DNA of 5,612 bases from an uncultured Ruminococcus sp. (GCA_945876155.1 CAMCMW010000129.1:1-5612); one strand, 5' to 3'; positions 1-5,387 are shown, counted from the stretch's first letter. Translations and numbers: made by a program. Notes: a model not told the origin generated them from the sequence alone.

Positions 1-357
1 GCGGCGGCTATGTTCAACAAAGTACCGATAAAGGGCAAGAGGACTGTTTGTCTTGTTTCCGGCGGTAACATTGATGTTACGATTCTTTCAAGAGTTATTA
101 AGAGAGGTCTTCTGAAATCAGGACGTTCAGACTCCATAAATATCGAGCTGATGGATAAGCCGGGACAGCTGCGTGACGTTTCAAAAATCATTGCAGAACT
201 CGGCGGAAATGTTGTTGCCATTCACCATGAGAGAGCGAGTGAAGGCTCTGACATCAACGGCTGTTATTTAAGAATCGTTCTGGAAACAAGAAACTTCGAG
301 CATAAAATGTCTATCAGAAAAGCCCTTGCGGACGCAGGCTTCAAGATAGTTGAATAA
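1..357 (+). CDS. ilvA: Threonine ammonia-lyase (threonine dehydratase), C-terminal part
   Basis: This is the 3' end of a PLP-dependent enzyme that deaminates L-threonine to 2-oxobutanoate, the first committed step towards isoleucine. The reading frame is open from base 1, so the true start lies outside the window. Visible are the end of the catalytic domain, with the conserved VSGGNIDVTILSRVI segment (a loop typical of fold-type II dehydratases), a short linker, and one ACT regulatory domain of about 70 residues (from SINIELMDKPGQL to the end). A single ACT domain fits the shorter, roughly 400-residue clostridial/TdcB-like form rather than the long two-ACT enterobacterial IlvA. The family could be biosynthetic or catabolic; the ligand of the ACT domain cannot be told from sequence. 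The stop is at 355-357, and ridA follows 16 nt later, so the two are probably co-transcribed. Confidence 0.92.
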   Translation, partial: AAAMFNKVPIKGKRTVCLVSGGNIDVTILSRVIKRGLLKSGRSDSINIELMDKPGQLRDVSKIIAELGGNVVAIHHERASEGSDINGCYLRIVLETRNFEHKMSIRKALADAGFKIVE

Positions 358-359
358 AT

Positions 360-367
360 GGGAGGAA
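360..367 (+). promoter_or_regulatory. Ribosome binding site of ridA
   Basis: GGGAGGAAA-type Shine-Dalgarno sequence just after the ilvA stop, about 8 nt before the ATG at 374. It decides the ridA start: the frame is open back to a TTG at 350, but that codon overlaps the ilvA end, has no such site at the right distance, and would add eight residues that lack similarity to RidA proteins. Confidence 0.85.
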
Positions 368-373
368 ATCATC

Positions 374-748
374 ATGTCAAAAACAATTTACACACCGGAC
401 GCACCGGAGGCATTAGGACCGTACTCACAGGCTGTAGTTACAGGCGGACTGGTTTACACTTCCGGTCAGATTGCGATAAATCCGGCAACAAACGAAATCG
501 AGGCACAGGACATTGAGGGACAGACAACACAGGTCATGAAGAACCTTGGAGCAGTACTCAAAGAGGCTGGTTCTTCCTTTGAAAAGGCTGTTAAGACTAC
601 CTGTTTCCTGAGAAATATGTCTGATTTTGCGTCATTCAACAAAATCTACGGCGAGTATTTCACATCAAAGCCGGCAAGAAGCTGTGTTGCAGTAAGAGAA
701 CTGCCAAAGGGCGTGCTTGTTGAGGTTGAGGTTATTGCTGAGGTATAA
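374..748 (+). CDS. ridA: RidA family 2-iminobutanoate/2-iminopropanoate deaminase
   Basis: A 124-residue cytosolic protein of the RidA (YjgF/YER057c/UK114) family, which forms trimers with active sites between subunits. RidA hydrolyses the short-lived enamine/imine products released by PLP-dependent dehydratases such as IlvA, giving 2-oxoacids and ammonia, and so protects PLP enzymes from inactivation by 2-aminoacrylate. Family hallmarks are seen: GPYSQ with Tyr17, the TSGQI segment near residue 30, and the PARSCV motif. Arg102, Cys104 and Glu117 match in spacing the Arg105, Cys107 and Glu120 of E. coli RidA, and Arg102 is the residue expected to bind the substrate carboxylate. Length is normal for the family. 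Its place directly behind ilvA matches its known partner reaction. It is probably the last gene of that transcript, because a repeat and then a terminator follow. Confidence 0.95.
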   Translation: MSKTIYTPDAPEALGPYSQAVVTGGLVYTSGQIAINPATNEIEAQDIEGQTTQVMKNLGAVLKEAGSSFEKAVKTTCFLRNMSDFASFNKIYGEYFTSKPARSCVAVRELPKGVLVEVEVIAEV

Positions 749-779
749 AAGCAAAACTATGCCCGCCGAACGGCGAACC

Positions 780-1005
780 AAAAGTTTCGCCAGCCTTTTC
801 AAAGGCTGCGGGAGTCAACGAGGGCAGAGCCCTCTTGTCGCCCTCCGCAGAGGGCGAAACTCTCTAAAGCCGCCGTTATTTTACCCAAAAATACGTTGAT
901 TAACGACACAAGTCAGTTAACAAAATCGTGATTATCCACGGCGGCTTTTGTCATTCAACAGCGCAGCGTATTGAATGACCGCCGATAGGCGGAAAAAACT
1001 AACGA
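780..1005 (+). repeat. Structured repeat, copy A (inverted relative to copy B)
   Basis: A roughly 226-nt element that begins 31 nt after the ridA stop and is homologous over its whole length to the reverse complement of 1081-1310. The first 30 nt are identical in both copies. Ordered hairpins seen in copy A: stem 791-798/801-808; stem 820-825/829-834; stem 838-845/850-857 with loop CGCA; an 11-bp stem AAAGCCGCCGT (866-876) with ACGGCGGCTTT (938-948) enclosing a 61-nt variable loop; stem 950-958/971-979 with AGCGCAGCG in the loop; and CCGCC/GGCGG (979-983/988-992). AGTTTCGC (783-790) can also pair with GCGAAACT (854-861), which would close a branched fold. The short open frame across it has no ribosome site and varies with the hairpins, so I do not call a gene. 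It may be a non-autonomous mobile repeat of REP/MITE type or a 3'-UTR structure. Confidence 0.85.
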
Positions 1006-1018
1006 TACGCAAAAAGTA

Positions 1019-1052
1019 ACCCTCTGAGAATTTCCCAGAGGGTCTTTTGTTT
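1019..1052 (+). terminator. Rho-independent terminator between the two repeats
   Basis: Perfect 8-bp stem ACCCTCTG (1019-1026) with CAGAGGGT (1036-1043), a 9-nt loop, then CTTTTGTTT on the plus strand. It is the first clear terminator after ridA and probably ends the ilvA-ridA transcript after copy A of the repeat. On the minus strand the same stem is followed by TACTTTTTG, so it could act weakly in both directions as a backstop for pdxT read-through. Confidence 0.8.
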
Positions 1053-1080
1053 ATATTCTTAGATTCAGCTTGAATCATGC

Positions 1081-1310
1081 CCTTAGCTTTTCGCCGCCTT
1101 ACGGCGGTTCATTTAAATCGCTGCGCTCTTAAATGAATAAAGCCGCCGTGAGTAATCATGATTTTGGTTAGTTTGATATTGATTTATAGTTTGTATTTTT
1201 TGCATAAAAAACGGCGGCTTTAGAGAGTTTCGCTCACTGCGGTGAGCGACAGGGGGGACCGCCGTCCCCCTTGACCCCCTGCAGCCTTTGAAAAGGCTGG
1301 CGAAACTTTT
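1081..1310 (-). repeat. Structured repeat, copy B (inverted relative to copy A)
   Basis: A roughly 230-nt copy of the element at 780-1005 in the opposite orientation; read on the minus strand it runs from 1310 to 1081. It keeps the same order of hairpins with changed sequence: a GC-rich stem at 1253-1270; TCGCTCAC/GTGAGCGA (1230-1249) with the same loop as copy A; the same 11-bp stem (1211-1221 with 1139-1149) around a 61-nt loop; TTCATTTAA/TTAAATGAA (1108-1116/1129-1137) with the same loop core; and CCGCC/GGCGG (1094-1098/1103-1107). It lies downstream of pdxT in pdxT's direction, as copy A lies downstream of ridA. An open frame on the minus strand spans it but has no ribosome site and overlaps the 3' end of pdxT, so it is not called as a gene. 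Confidence 0.85.
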
Positions 1311-1379
1311 GGATCTGGTGCGGCAGCTACTACTATATCCGGCAGCGTTCTGCGTCACGGCGGCTTTGCTCTGCCTACC
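1311..1379 (-). repeat. Repeat-associated flank with an extra copy of the 11-bp arm
   Basis: This 69-nt block lies between copy B and the pdxT terminator and has no counterpart beside copy A. It holds a further exact copy of the ACGGCGGCTTT arm (1357-1367) and two direct CGGCAGC units (1321-1327 and 1340-1346). It may be the leading part of copy B, lost from copy A, or the remnant of another repeat. No gene is visible. Confidence 0.45.
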
Positions 1380-1406
1380 AAAAAAGCAGCGTTTCCGCTG
1401 CTTTTT
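1379..1406 (-). terminator. Rho-independent terminator of the pdxS-pdxT operon
   Basis: Perfect 11-bp stem, AAAAAGCAGCG (1381-1391) with CGCTGCTTTTT (1396-1406), closed by a 4-nt loop. On the minus strand it begins one base after the pdxT stop codon (1410-1408) and ends in a T-run. The A/T-flanked stem is symmetrical, so it may also stop plus-strand transcripts. Confidence 0.9.
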
Positions 1407-1407
1407 G

Positions 1408-1974
1408 TTATCTGCAAATTTCTTCAAGAAAATACTTATGAACTGAAATATCATCAGTAAGCTCCGGGTGAAACGCCGTTACAAGCTGTTTATCCTGTCT
1501 TGCCGCAACAATTTTTCCCTCACATACTGCCAGTACCTCCGCCTTTTCGCCGATTTCCTCAATATAAGGCGCACGGATAAAGGCCATTGGTATTTCGCCG
1601 ATACCCTTAAACTCCTCTTTTGCGTTAAAACTGCCAAGCTGTCTGCCGTAGGCGTTTCGTCTTGCGGTGATGTTCATGGTTCCGATATGGACTGCCTTGT
1701 CATCATAAATCTTTTCAGCAAGCAGAATAAGTCCGGCACAGGTACCGAAAACCGGCATACCGCTTTTTATGAAGTCACGGACAGGGTTCATAAGGTCAAG
1801 CTCGTTCAGAAGCTTTCCCATGACTGTGCTTTCACCGCCGGGGAGGACAATTGCGTCCATGCTCTGGTCAATGTCACGTCTTTGCCTTATTTCAAAGGTT
1901 TCTGCCCCCAGAGATTCAAGCATTTTCTCATGCTCAATAAACGCTCCCTGAAGAGCCAGTACTCCGACTCTCAT
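1408..1974 (-). CDS. pdxT: PLP synthase glutaminase subunit PdxT
   Basis: A 188-residue class I glutamine amidotransferase (SNO/YaaE family). It hydrolyses glutamine and channels ammonia to PdxS within the 12+12-subunit PLP synthase complex. The catalytic triad is present: Cys79 in FGTCAGL, and His169 and Glu171 in AFHPEL. Also visible are the GGEST glutamine-site motif (46-50) and the family segment RRNAYGRQ (105-112). Length is close to the B. subtilis protein (about 196). Its ATG shares one base with the pdxS stop (TAATG on the minus strand), which suggests translational coupling and roughly matched amounts of the two subunits. A terminator follows the stop directly. Nothing is truncated or missing. 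Confidence 0.97.
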   Translation of the reverse strand: MRVGVLALQGAFIEHEKMLESLGAETFEIRQRRDIDQSMDAIVLPGGESTVMGKLLNELDLMNPVRDFIKSGMPVFGTCAGLILLAEKIYDDKAVHIGTMNITARRNAYGRQLGSFNAKEEFKGIGEIPMAFIRAPYIEEIGEKAEVLAVCEGKIVAARQDKQLVTAFHPELTDDISVHKYFLEEICR

Positions 1975-2849
1975 TATTTGCCTCTTTCAGCCATGAGGAG
2001 CTGTATTTCCTGTTCGTTGATGCCGACCATAGCCTCACCTAAGTCTTCGGAGAGTTCAGCAAGCATCTTGTAGTCGTTGAAGTTTGTTACAGCCTTTACG
2101 ATAGCTGCTGCTCTCTTTGCCGGGTTTCCTGACTTGAAAATACCGGAACCTACGAATACGCCCTCTGCGCCAAGCTGCATCATAAGTGCTGCGTCAGCAG
2201 GAGTTGCAACACCGCCAGCGGCAAAGTTTACAACAGGCAGTTTCTTGTTTTCAGCAACGTACTTGACCAGCTGATAGTCAACCTGTAAATCCTTGGCAGC
2301 CTGATAAAGCTCGTCCTCGGACATTGAGGAAAGACGGCGGATTTCTCCCTGCATCATTCTCATGTGTCTTACTGCCTGTACAACGTCACCAGTACCCGGT
2401 TCGCCCTTTGTTCTTATCATGGATGCACCCTCGCTGATTCTTCTGAGTGCCTCGCCTAAATCCTTTGCACCGCATACGAAAGGAACGTCAAACTTTGTCT
2501 TGTCGATATGGTATTTGTCATCAGCCGGTGAGAGAACTTCGCTCTCGTCGATGTAGTCGATTTCGATAGCCTGTAAAATCTGAGCTTCTGCAAAGTGACC
2601 GATTCTGCACTTAGCCATAACAGGAATTGAAACTGCCTCCTGGATACCCTTTATCATCTTAGGGTCGCTCATTCTTGCAACGCCGCCAGCCGCACGGATA
2701 TCAGCCGGGATTCTTTCAAGTGCCATAACTGCGCAAGCACCAGCCTCTTCTGCAATCTTAGCCTGTTCCGGAGTTGTAACGTCCATGATAACTCCGCCTT
2801 TAAGCATCTGTGCAAGTTCTTTATTAAGTTCATAACGATTGTTAGCCAT
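1974..2849 (-). CDS. pdxS: PLP synthase lyase subunit PdxS
   Basis: A 291-residue (beta/alpha)8-barrel enzyme of the SNZ/YaaD family. It condenses ribose 5-phosphate (or ribulose 5-phosphate), glyceraldehyde 3-phosphate (or dihydroxyacetone phosphate) and PdxT-supplied ammonia to PLP, the DXP-independent vitamin B6 route. Key residues are in place: Asp23 in VIMDV; Lys80 in VMAKCRIGH, the lysine that forms the imine with the pentose; and Lys148 in [10 protein letters not shown], the second lysine that receives the chromophoric intermediate. The phosphate-binding segments [13 protein letters not shown] and GVFVGSGIF are also clear. Length is normal (about 294 in B. subtilis). The start is supported by AAGGAGA on the minus strand (2863-2857), about 7 nt before the ATG. 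It is first in the pdxS-pdxT operon and is expressed from the promoter facing pdxR. Confidence 0.98.
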   Translation of the reverse strand: MANNRYELNKELAQMLKGGVIMDVTTPEQAKIAEEAGACAVMALERIPADIRAAGGVARMSDPKMIKGIQEAVSIPVMAKCRIGHFAEAQILQAIEIDYIDESEVLSPADDKYHIDKTKFDVPFVCGAKDLGEALRRISEGASMIRTKGEPGTGDVVQAVRHMRMMQGEIRRLSSMSEDELYQAAKDLQVDYQLVKYVAENKKLPVVNFAAGGVATPADAALMMQLGAEGVFVGSGIFKSGNPAKRAAAIVKAVTNFNDYKMLAELSEDLGEAMVGINEQEIQLLMAERGK

Positions 2850-2888
2850 AATTTTTTCTCCTTGACTGTTTTAATATAGTACGCTATA

Positions 2889-2917
2889 ATAATAATACTG
2901 AATTGACATTGTTTCAA
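2889..2917 (-). promoter_or_regulatory. Predicted sigma-A promoter of pdxS-pdxT
   Basis: On the minus strand a -35 box TTGAAA (2917-2912) and a -10 box TATTAT (2894-2889) are separated by 17 nt. The -10 lies in a run of TAT repeats, so the exact box is uncertain. A start near 2882 would give a leader of about 33 nt, too short for a riboswitch, so control is probably by a protein. Confidence 0.65.
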
Positions 2918-2931
2918 TAGCCAGTTTTGAT
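2903..2931 (+). promoter_or_regulatory. Predicted promoter of pdxR, overlapping that of pdxST
   Basis: A consensus -35 TTGACA (2903-2908) and a weaker -10 TTTGAT (2926-2931) with 17-nt spacing. The predicted start near 2938 leaves a leader of only about 17 nt, with a weak AAGG ribosome site at 2941-2944. The -35 boxes of pdxR and pdxST lie within 2903-2917, so RNA polymerase probably cannot occupy both promoters at once, and one bound regulator could affect both. Confidence 0.5.
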
Positions 2932-2957
2932 ATTTTTTATAAGGTCGGTTTGATATG
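2903..2957. promoter_or_regulatory. Candidate PdxR operator repeats
   Basis: Three TTGA(C/T)AT units on the plus strand begin at 2903, 2927 and 2950, spaced 24 and 23 nt, a little over two helical turns. The first two match at 10 of 12 positions (TTGACATTGTTT and TTGATATTTTTT). A related TTGACTGTTT lies at 2862-2871 by the pdxS ribosome site. MocR regulators usually bind spaced direct repeats as dimers, which fits, but AT-rich promoters give such matches by chance. Confidence 0.35.
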
Positions 2958-4343
2958 CTAACATTTAACCTGAATCCAGACTTGTCAGTACCCCTTTACA
3001 GTCAGCTTTACAGCGCCATAAGGAACGCTCTCGAAAGGGGCGAAATCACTGCCGGAGAGCGTCTGCCGTCAAAGAGAGAGCTTGCGTCCCACCTTAAAAT
3101 AAGCGTTGTAACTGTTGAAAACGCCTATTCACAGCTTTGTGCGGAGGGGTATATCCACTCAAAGCCCGGCAGCGGTTTTTATGCTGAAAAGGTACAATTA
3201 AGGCTGTCCACTGAAAATGTCACACCCCCCTGCATTGACGATGAACCGGCAGGGGAGAGTTACCGCTATGATTTCGGCACAAACCGTGCGGACACGGACT
3301 TTTTCCCTTTTTCTTCATGGGCAAAGCTTTCGAGGGAAGTGCTGAGCAGTCAGAGCGGAGAACTGCTTAACAGCTGTAATCCTTTCGGTACAAGGGAACT
3401 GAGGGAGCAGATTGCGGCGTACCTCAAAAGCTTTCGGGGCATGAACGTCCACCCCAATCAGATAGTAGTGGGGGCAGGTTCGGAGTATCTGACTGGTCTT
3501 ATTATCCAGCTGCTTGGACGTGAAACCGTCTACGGCATAGAAAATCCCGGTTACAGCAAGATACAGCGTATTTTTGACAGAAACTGCGGAGGTATCGTAC
3601 CCATACCCATGGACGAAAACGGTGCAGATATAAGCCGTGTTTTCGGTATGGCGGACGTTTTCCACATAGCGCCGTCCCACCACTTTCCCCTGGGTACAGT
3701 CATGCCTGTCAGCCGACGCCAGGAGATTCTGGGTATGGTCTACTCTGAAAAGGATAAGTATATAATCGAGGACGACTACGACAGTGAATTCCGTTTTTCC
3801 GGCAGACCAGTCCCCACAATGCAGAGTATGGACACTGGGGGGCGGGTAATCTATATAAACACGTTCACCAAAACCCTTGCGCCCTCCATGAGAATAAGCT
3901 ACATGGCTTTACCGCCGCAGCTTGTGGAGGAGTACCGCAGAAAGCTGGGTTTTTACGCCTGCACAGTGCCGGTGTTTGAGCAGTTTACACTTGCTGAATT
4001 TATAAGACAGGGTTTTTTTGACAGGCACATAAGCCGCATGAAAAAGCTTTACCGCAGAAAGCGTGACGCATTTTTAAACATTGCCGAGAACTGGAAATCG
4101 GCTGATATCAGCGGAGAGGACTCCGGACTGCATTTTCTGGTACACATAAAAAACGGAATGGACGAGCAGACGCTTGTGAAAACGGCGCAGGAAAACGGCA
4201 TAGGACTTCACGGGCTTTCTGAATACTACTGGGCAGACCGCAGCAGTGCGCCGGACAGTCATATCGTTATCGGATATTCGGGTATGACGGAAAATGAGAT
4301 AAAGGAGGGAGCGGAGCTTGCCGGAAAGGTATGGGAGTTGTAA
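2955..4343 (+). CDS. pdxR: MocR/GntR-type PLP-binding regulator, probably PdxR
   Basis: A 462-residue MocR-family transcription factor. Residues about 10-78 form a GntR winged helix (PLYSQLYSAIRNALERGEI, LPSKRELASHL, VVTVENAYSQL, GYIHSKPGSGFY). Residues about 105-462 have the fold of a class I aminotransferase, used as a ligand-sensing domain. PLP-site residues are kept: Lys306 in NTFTKTLAPSMR for the Schiff base, and Asp273 and Tyr275 in EDDYDSEFR, at the same spacing from the lysine as in B. subtilis GabR. The MocR motif APSHHFPLG is also present. Divergent placement beside pdxST is the usual context of PdxR, which in other Gram-positive bacteria controls pdxST in response to PLP and its own gene. 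Both the role and the effector are inferred. The weak ribosome site suggests low expression. No terminator is seen before the small-RNA promoter at 4430. Confidence 0.88.
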   Translation: MLTFNLNPDLSVPLYSQLYSAIRNALERGEITAGERLPSKRELASHLKISVVTVENAYSQLCAEGYIHSKPGSGFYAEKVQLRLSTENVTPPCIDDEPAGESYRYDFGTNRADTDFFPFSSWAKLSREVLSSQSGELLNSCNPFGTRELREQIAAYLKSFRGMNVHPNQIVVGAGSEYLTGLIIQLLGRETVYGIENPGYSKIQRIFDRNCGGIVPIPMDENGADISRVFGMADVFHIAPSHHFPLGTVMPVSRRQEILGMVYSEKDKYIIEDDYDSEFRFSGRPVPTMQSMDTGGRVIYINTFTKTLAPSMRISYMALPPQLVEEYRRKLGFYACTVPVFEQFTLAEFIRQGFFDRHISRMKKLYRRKRDAFLNIAENWKSADISGEDSGLHFLVHIKNGMDEQTLVKTAQENGIGLHGLSEYYWADRSSAPDSHIVIGYSGMTENEIKEGAELAGKVWEL

Positions 4344-4429
4344 AAAAATACTGCAAAAGGATTTTGAGTTAATAAAACTGTTTTCTGAAATGCCGCCGCT
4401 TAAACTTTTTTCAAATTTACTAAAATGTG

Positions 4430-4458
4430 TTGACTTGTGAGTACCGCCGGAATATAAT
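4430..4458 (+). promoter_or_regulatory. Near-consensus sigma-A promoter in the gap after pdxR
   Basis: TTGACT (4430-4435) and a perfect TATAAT (4453-4458) are separated by exactly 17 nt. It points along the plus strand to a stretch with no protein gene on that strand, and a terminator lies about 70 nt downstream. It is the best promoter match in the window. The preceding part of the gap (4344-4429) is AT-rich and shows nothing else I can support. Confidence 0.75.
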
Positions 4459-4464
4459 ATAAAC

Positions 4465-4556
4465 GTAGTCAGGATTTGATATTCGCTTTGCGGATTTTCA
4501 AATAAAAATTCATCCTTTAAAGCGAAAAGACCGGAAATTTTCTCCGGTCTTTTTGT
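4465..4556 (+). ncRNA. Candidate small RNA of about 92 nt
   Basis: The stretch runs from the predicted start of the 4430-4458 promoter to the terminator at 4525-4554. It can form a composite hairpin at 4474-4503: ATTTGA with TCAAAT, then ATTCGC with GCGGAT (one G-U pair) around a 3-nt loop. An A/U-rich linker and the terminator stem follow. An alternative pairing, TTCGCTTT (4482-4489) with AAAGCGAA (4519-4526), excludes the inner hairpin. There is no ATG, and the only short TTG-started frame lacks a ribosome site. I recognise no known RNA family. It could be an independent regulator, a fragment of the pdxR 3' UTR with its own promoter, or a chance arrangement. Confidence 0.5.
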
Positions 4557-4558
4557 TT
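4525..4558. terminator. Bidirectional terminator between the convergent units
   Basis: 11-bp stem, AAAAGACCGGA (4525-4535) with TCCGGTCTTTT (4543-4553), and a 7-nt loop. On the plus strand it ends in TTTTTGTTT; on the minus strand it starts just past the amidohydrolase stop (4559-4557) and ends in TTTTCGCTTT. It therefore serves the minus-strand amidohydrolase gene and the plus-strand small RNA/pdxR transcripts. Confidence 0.9.
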
Positions 4559-5360
4559 ACAGTTCAATTTTAAGAATTTTCTGTGCATTCTTATAGAAAA
4601 TCATGTCCTTTTCCTCACGGCTCAGCGGCAGCTTTTCAACCATTGCTATCTCGTTTGCCGGATCGTCCCATGGGCAGTCACTGCCTAAGAGAATCCTGTC
4701 TGCACCGTGCTTTGAAATGATACGCATAAGCTGTTTTTCGCCTATTTCTCCGGCTGTAACGGCAAGGTCGAAGTAGATATTTCCCGGTTTTCCGGCAAGC
4801 AGACGCTCAACTCCCTCCCAGCGGTACATTCCGCCGAGGTGGGCAAATATCATTGTCATATCCGGAAACGCCTCGCAGACTTTCAGAAGTCCTTCCGGTG
4901 TGGCGTGGATAAGGTCGGGGGAAAGAGGGTCGTAACCGGCATGGAAACTCACCGGCAGGTTAAGTTCTGTACACTTCTGGTATATGGGAAACAGCTTTTC
5001 GTGCTCAACAAGAAAATTCTGGTAATCGGGGTGGAGCTTTACGCCGTGCAGACCCAGTGCCTTTATTTTTTCAAGGTACTCCAGTGCGTCCGGGGCGTCG
5101 GGGTGGACACTGCCGAATGCGTAGATACCGTCTTTGCCGTTTATTTCAGCCGCCCAGCTGTTGATTATCTCCTGCTGTGACGGTTTGGTTGCAATGGGGA
5201 GCAGTACTGCCGCATCAACACCGGTATTTCTCATTTTCTCTTTAAGACCTTTGACTGAACCGTCTGTACAGGGTTCAAGTCCGGAAGTGGCAGTAAGGCT
5301 TTCCATTGCCTTTTTTACTATTTTGTCTGCAAATGCGTGAGTGTGAAAATCTATATACAT
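4557..5360 (-). CDS. Metal-dependent amidohydrolase (COG2159-type TIM barrel)
   Basis: A 267-residue cytosolic protein of the amidohydrolase superfamily, Amidohydro_2 branch, which includes hydrolases and non-oxidative decarboxylases such as ACMSD. The ordered metal and active-site motifs of the barrel are seen: His6 and His8 in DFHTHAF on strand 1, GVKLHPD (Lys108, His110), His140 in VSFHAGYD, His174 in FAHLGG, and Asp228 in LLGSDCPW. This set suggests a functional enzyme with one or two divalent metals. There is no signal peptide or membrane segment. The start is fixed by AGGAGGAAA on the minus strand (5374-5366), about 5 nt before the ATG. It has its own promoter and terminator and so appears monocistronic. 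The substrate is not predictable: neighbours on either side do not point to one pathway, and a role in B6 metabolism would be speculation. Confidence 0.88.
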   Translation of the reverse strand: MYIDFHTHAFADKIVKKAMESLTATSGLEPCTDGSVKGLKEKMRNTGVDAAVLLPIATKPSQQEIINSWAAEINGKDGIYAFGSVHPDAPDALEYLEKIKALGLHGVKLHPDYQNFLVEHEKLFPIYQKCTELNLPVSFHAGYDPLSPDLIHATPEGLLKVCEAFPDMTMIFAHLGGMYRWEGVERLLAGKPGNIYFDLAVTAGEIGEKQLMRIISKHGADRILLGSDCPWDDPANEIAMVEKLPLSREEKDMIFYKNAQKILKIEL

Positions 5361-5387
5361 TATAATTTCCTCCTGTTCTTTTATTTA

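Noticed and set aside
717..899. 60-codon open frame after ridA that contains a SFASLFKG-like peptide
   Set aside because: It lies across repeat copy A, has no ribosome site, overlaps the ridA end, and its reading follows the hairpins. The same peptide appears in the inverted copy because the DNA is repeated, not because a protein is conserved.
749..1407. CRISPR array or integron cassette array
   Set aside because: The repeats are only two, long, inverted and hairpin-rich, with no short regularly spaced direct repeats, no integrase and no attachment-site core.
1113..1454. 113-codon minus-strand open frame
   Set aside because: It overlaps the 3' end of pdxT out of frame, runs through the pdxT terminator, and covers repeat copy B. 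No ribosome site or codon pattern supports it.
1468..2073. 201-codon plus-strand open frame opposite pdxT and pdxS
   Set aside because: It is antisense to two well-conserved genes; the peptide is low in recognisable motifs and cysteine/serine rich, as expected for a shadow frame.
2850..2888. Riboswitch in the pdxS leader
   Set aside because: The predicted leader is only about 33 nt and mostly A/T, with no room for a ligand-binding fold.
4255..4343. Loss of the substrate-carboxylate arginine in the PdxR aminotransferase domain (HIVIGYSGM near residues 436-444)
   Set aside because: A hydrophobic residue seems to stand where aminotransferases have arginine, but without an alignment the register is uncertain, so no claim is made.
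4344..4400. Terminator directly after pdxR
   Set aside because: Only weak A/T pairings such as AAAAC/GTTTT are present; there is no G-C-rich stem followed by a T-run before the terminator at 4525.
4839..5340. Plus-strand open frames opposite the amidohydrolase gene
   Set aside because: They mirror the coding constraints of the minus-strand gene and lack ribosome sites or recognisable domains.
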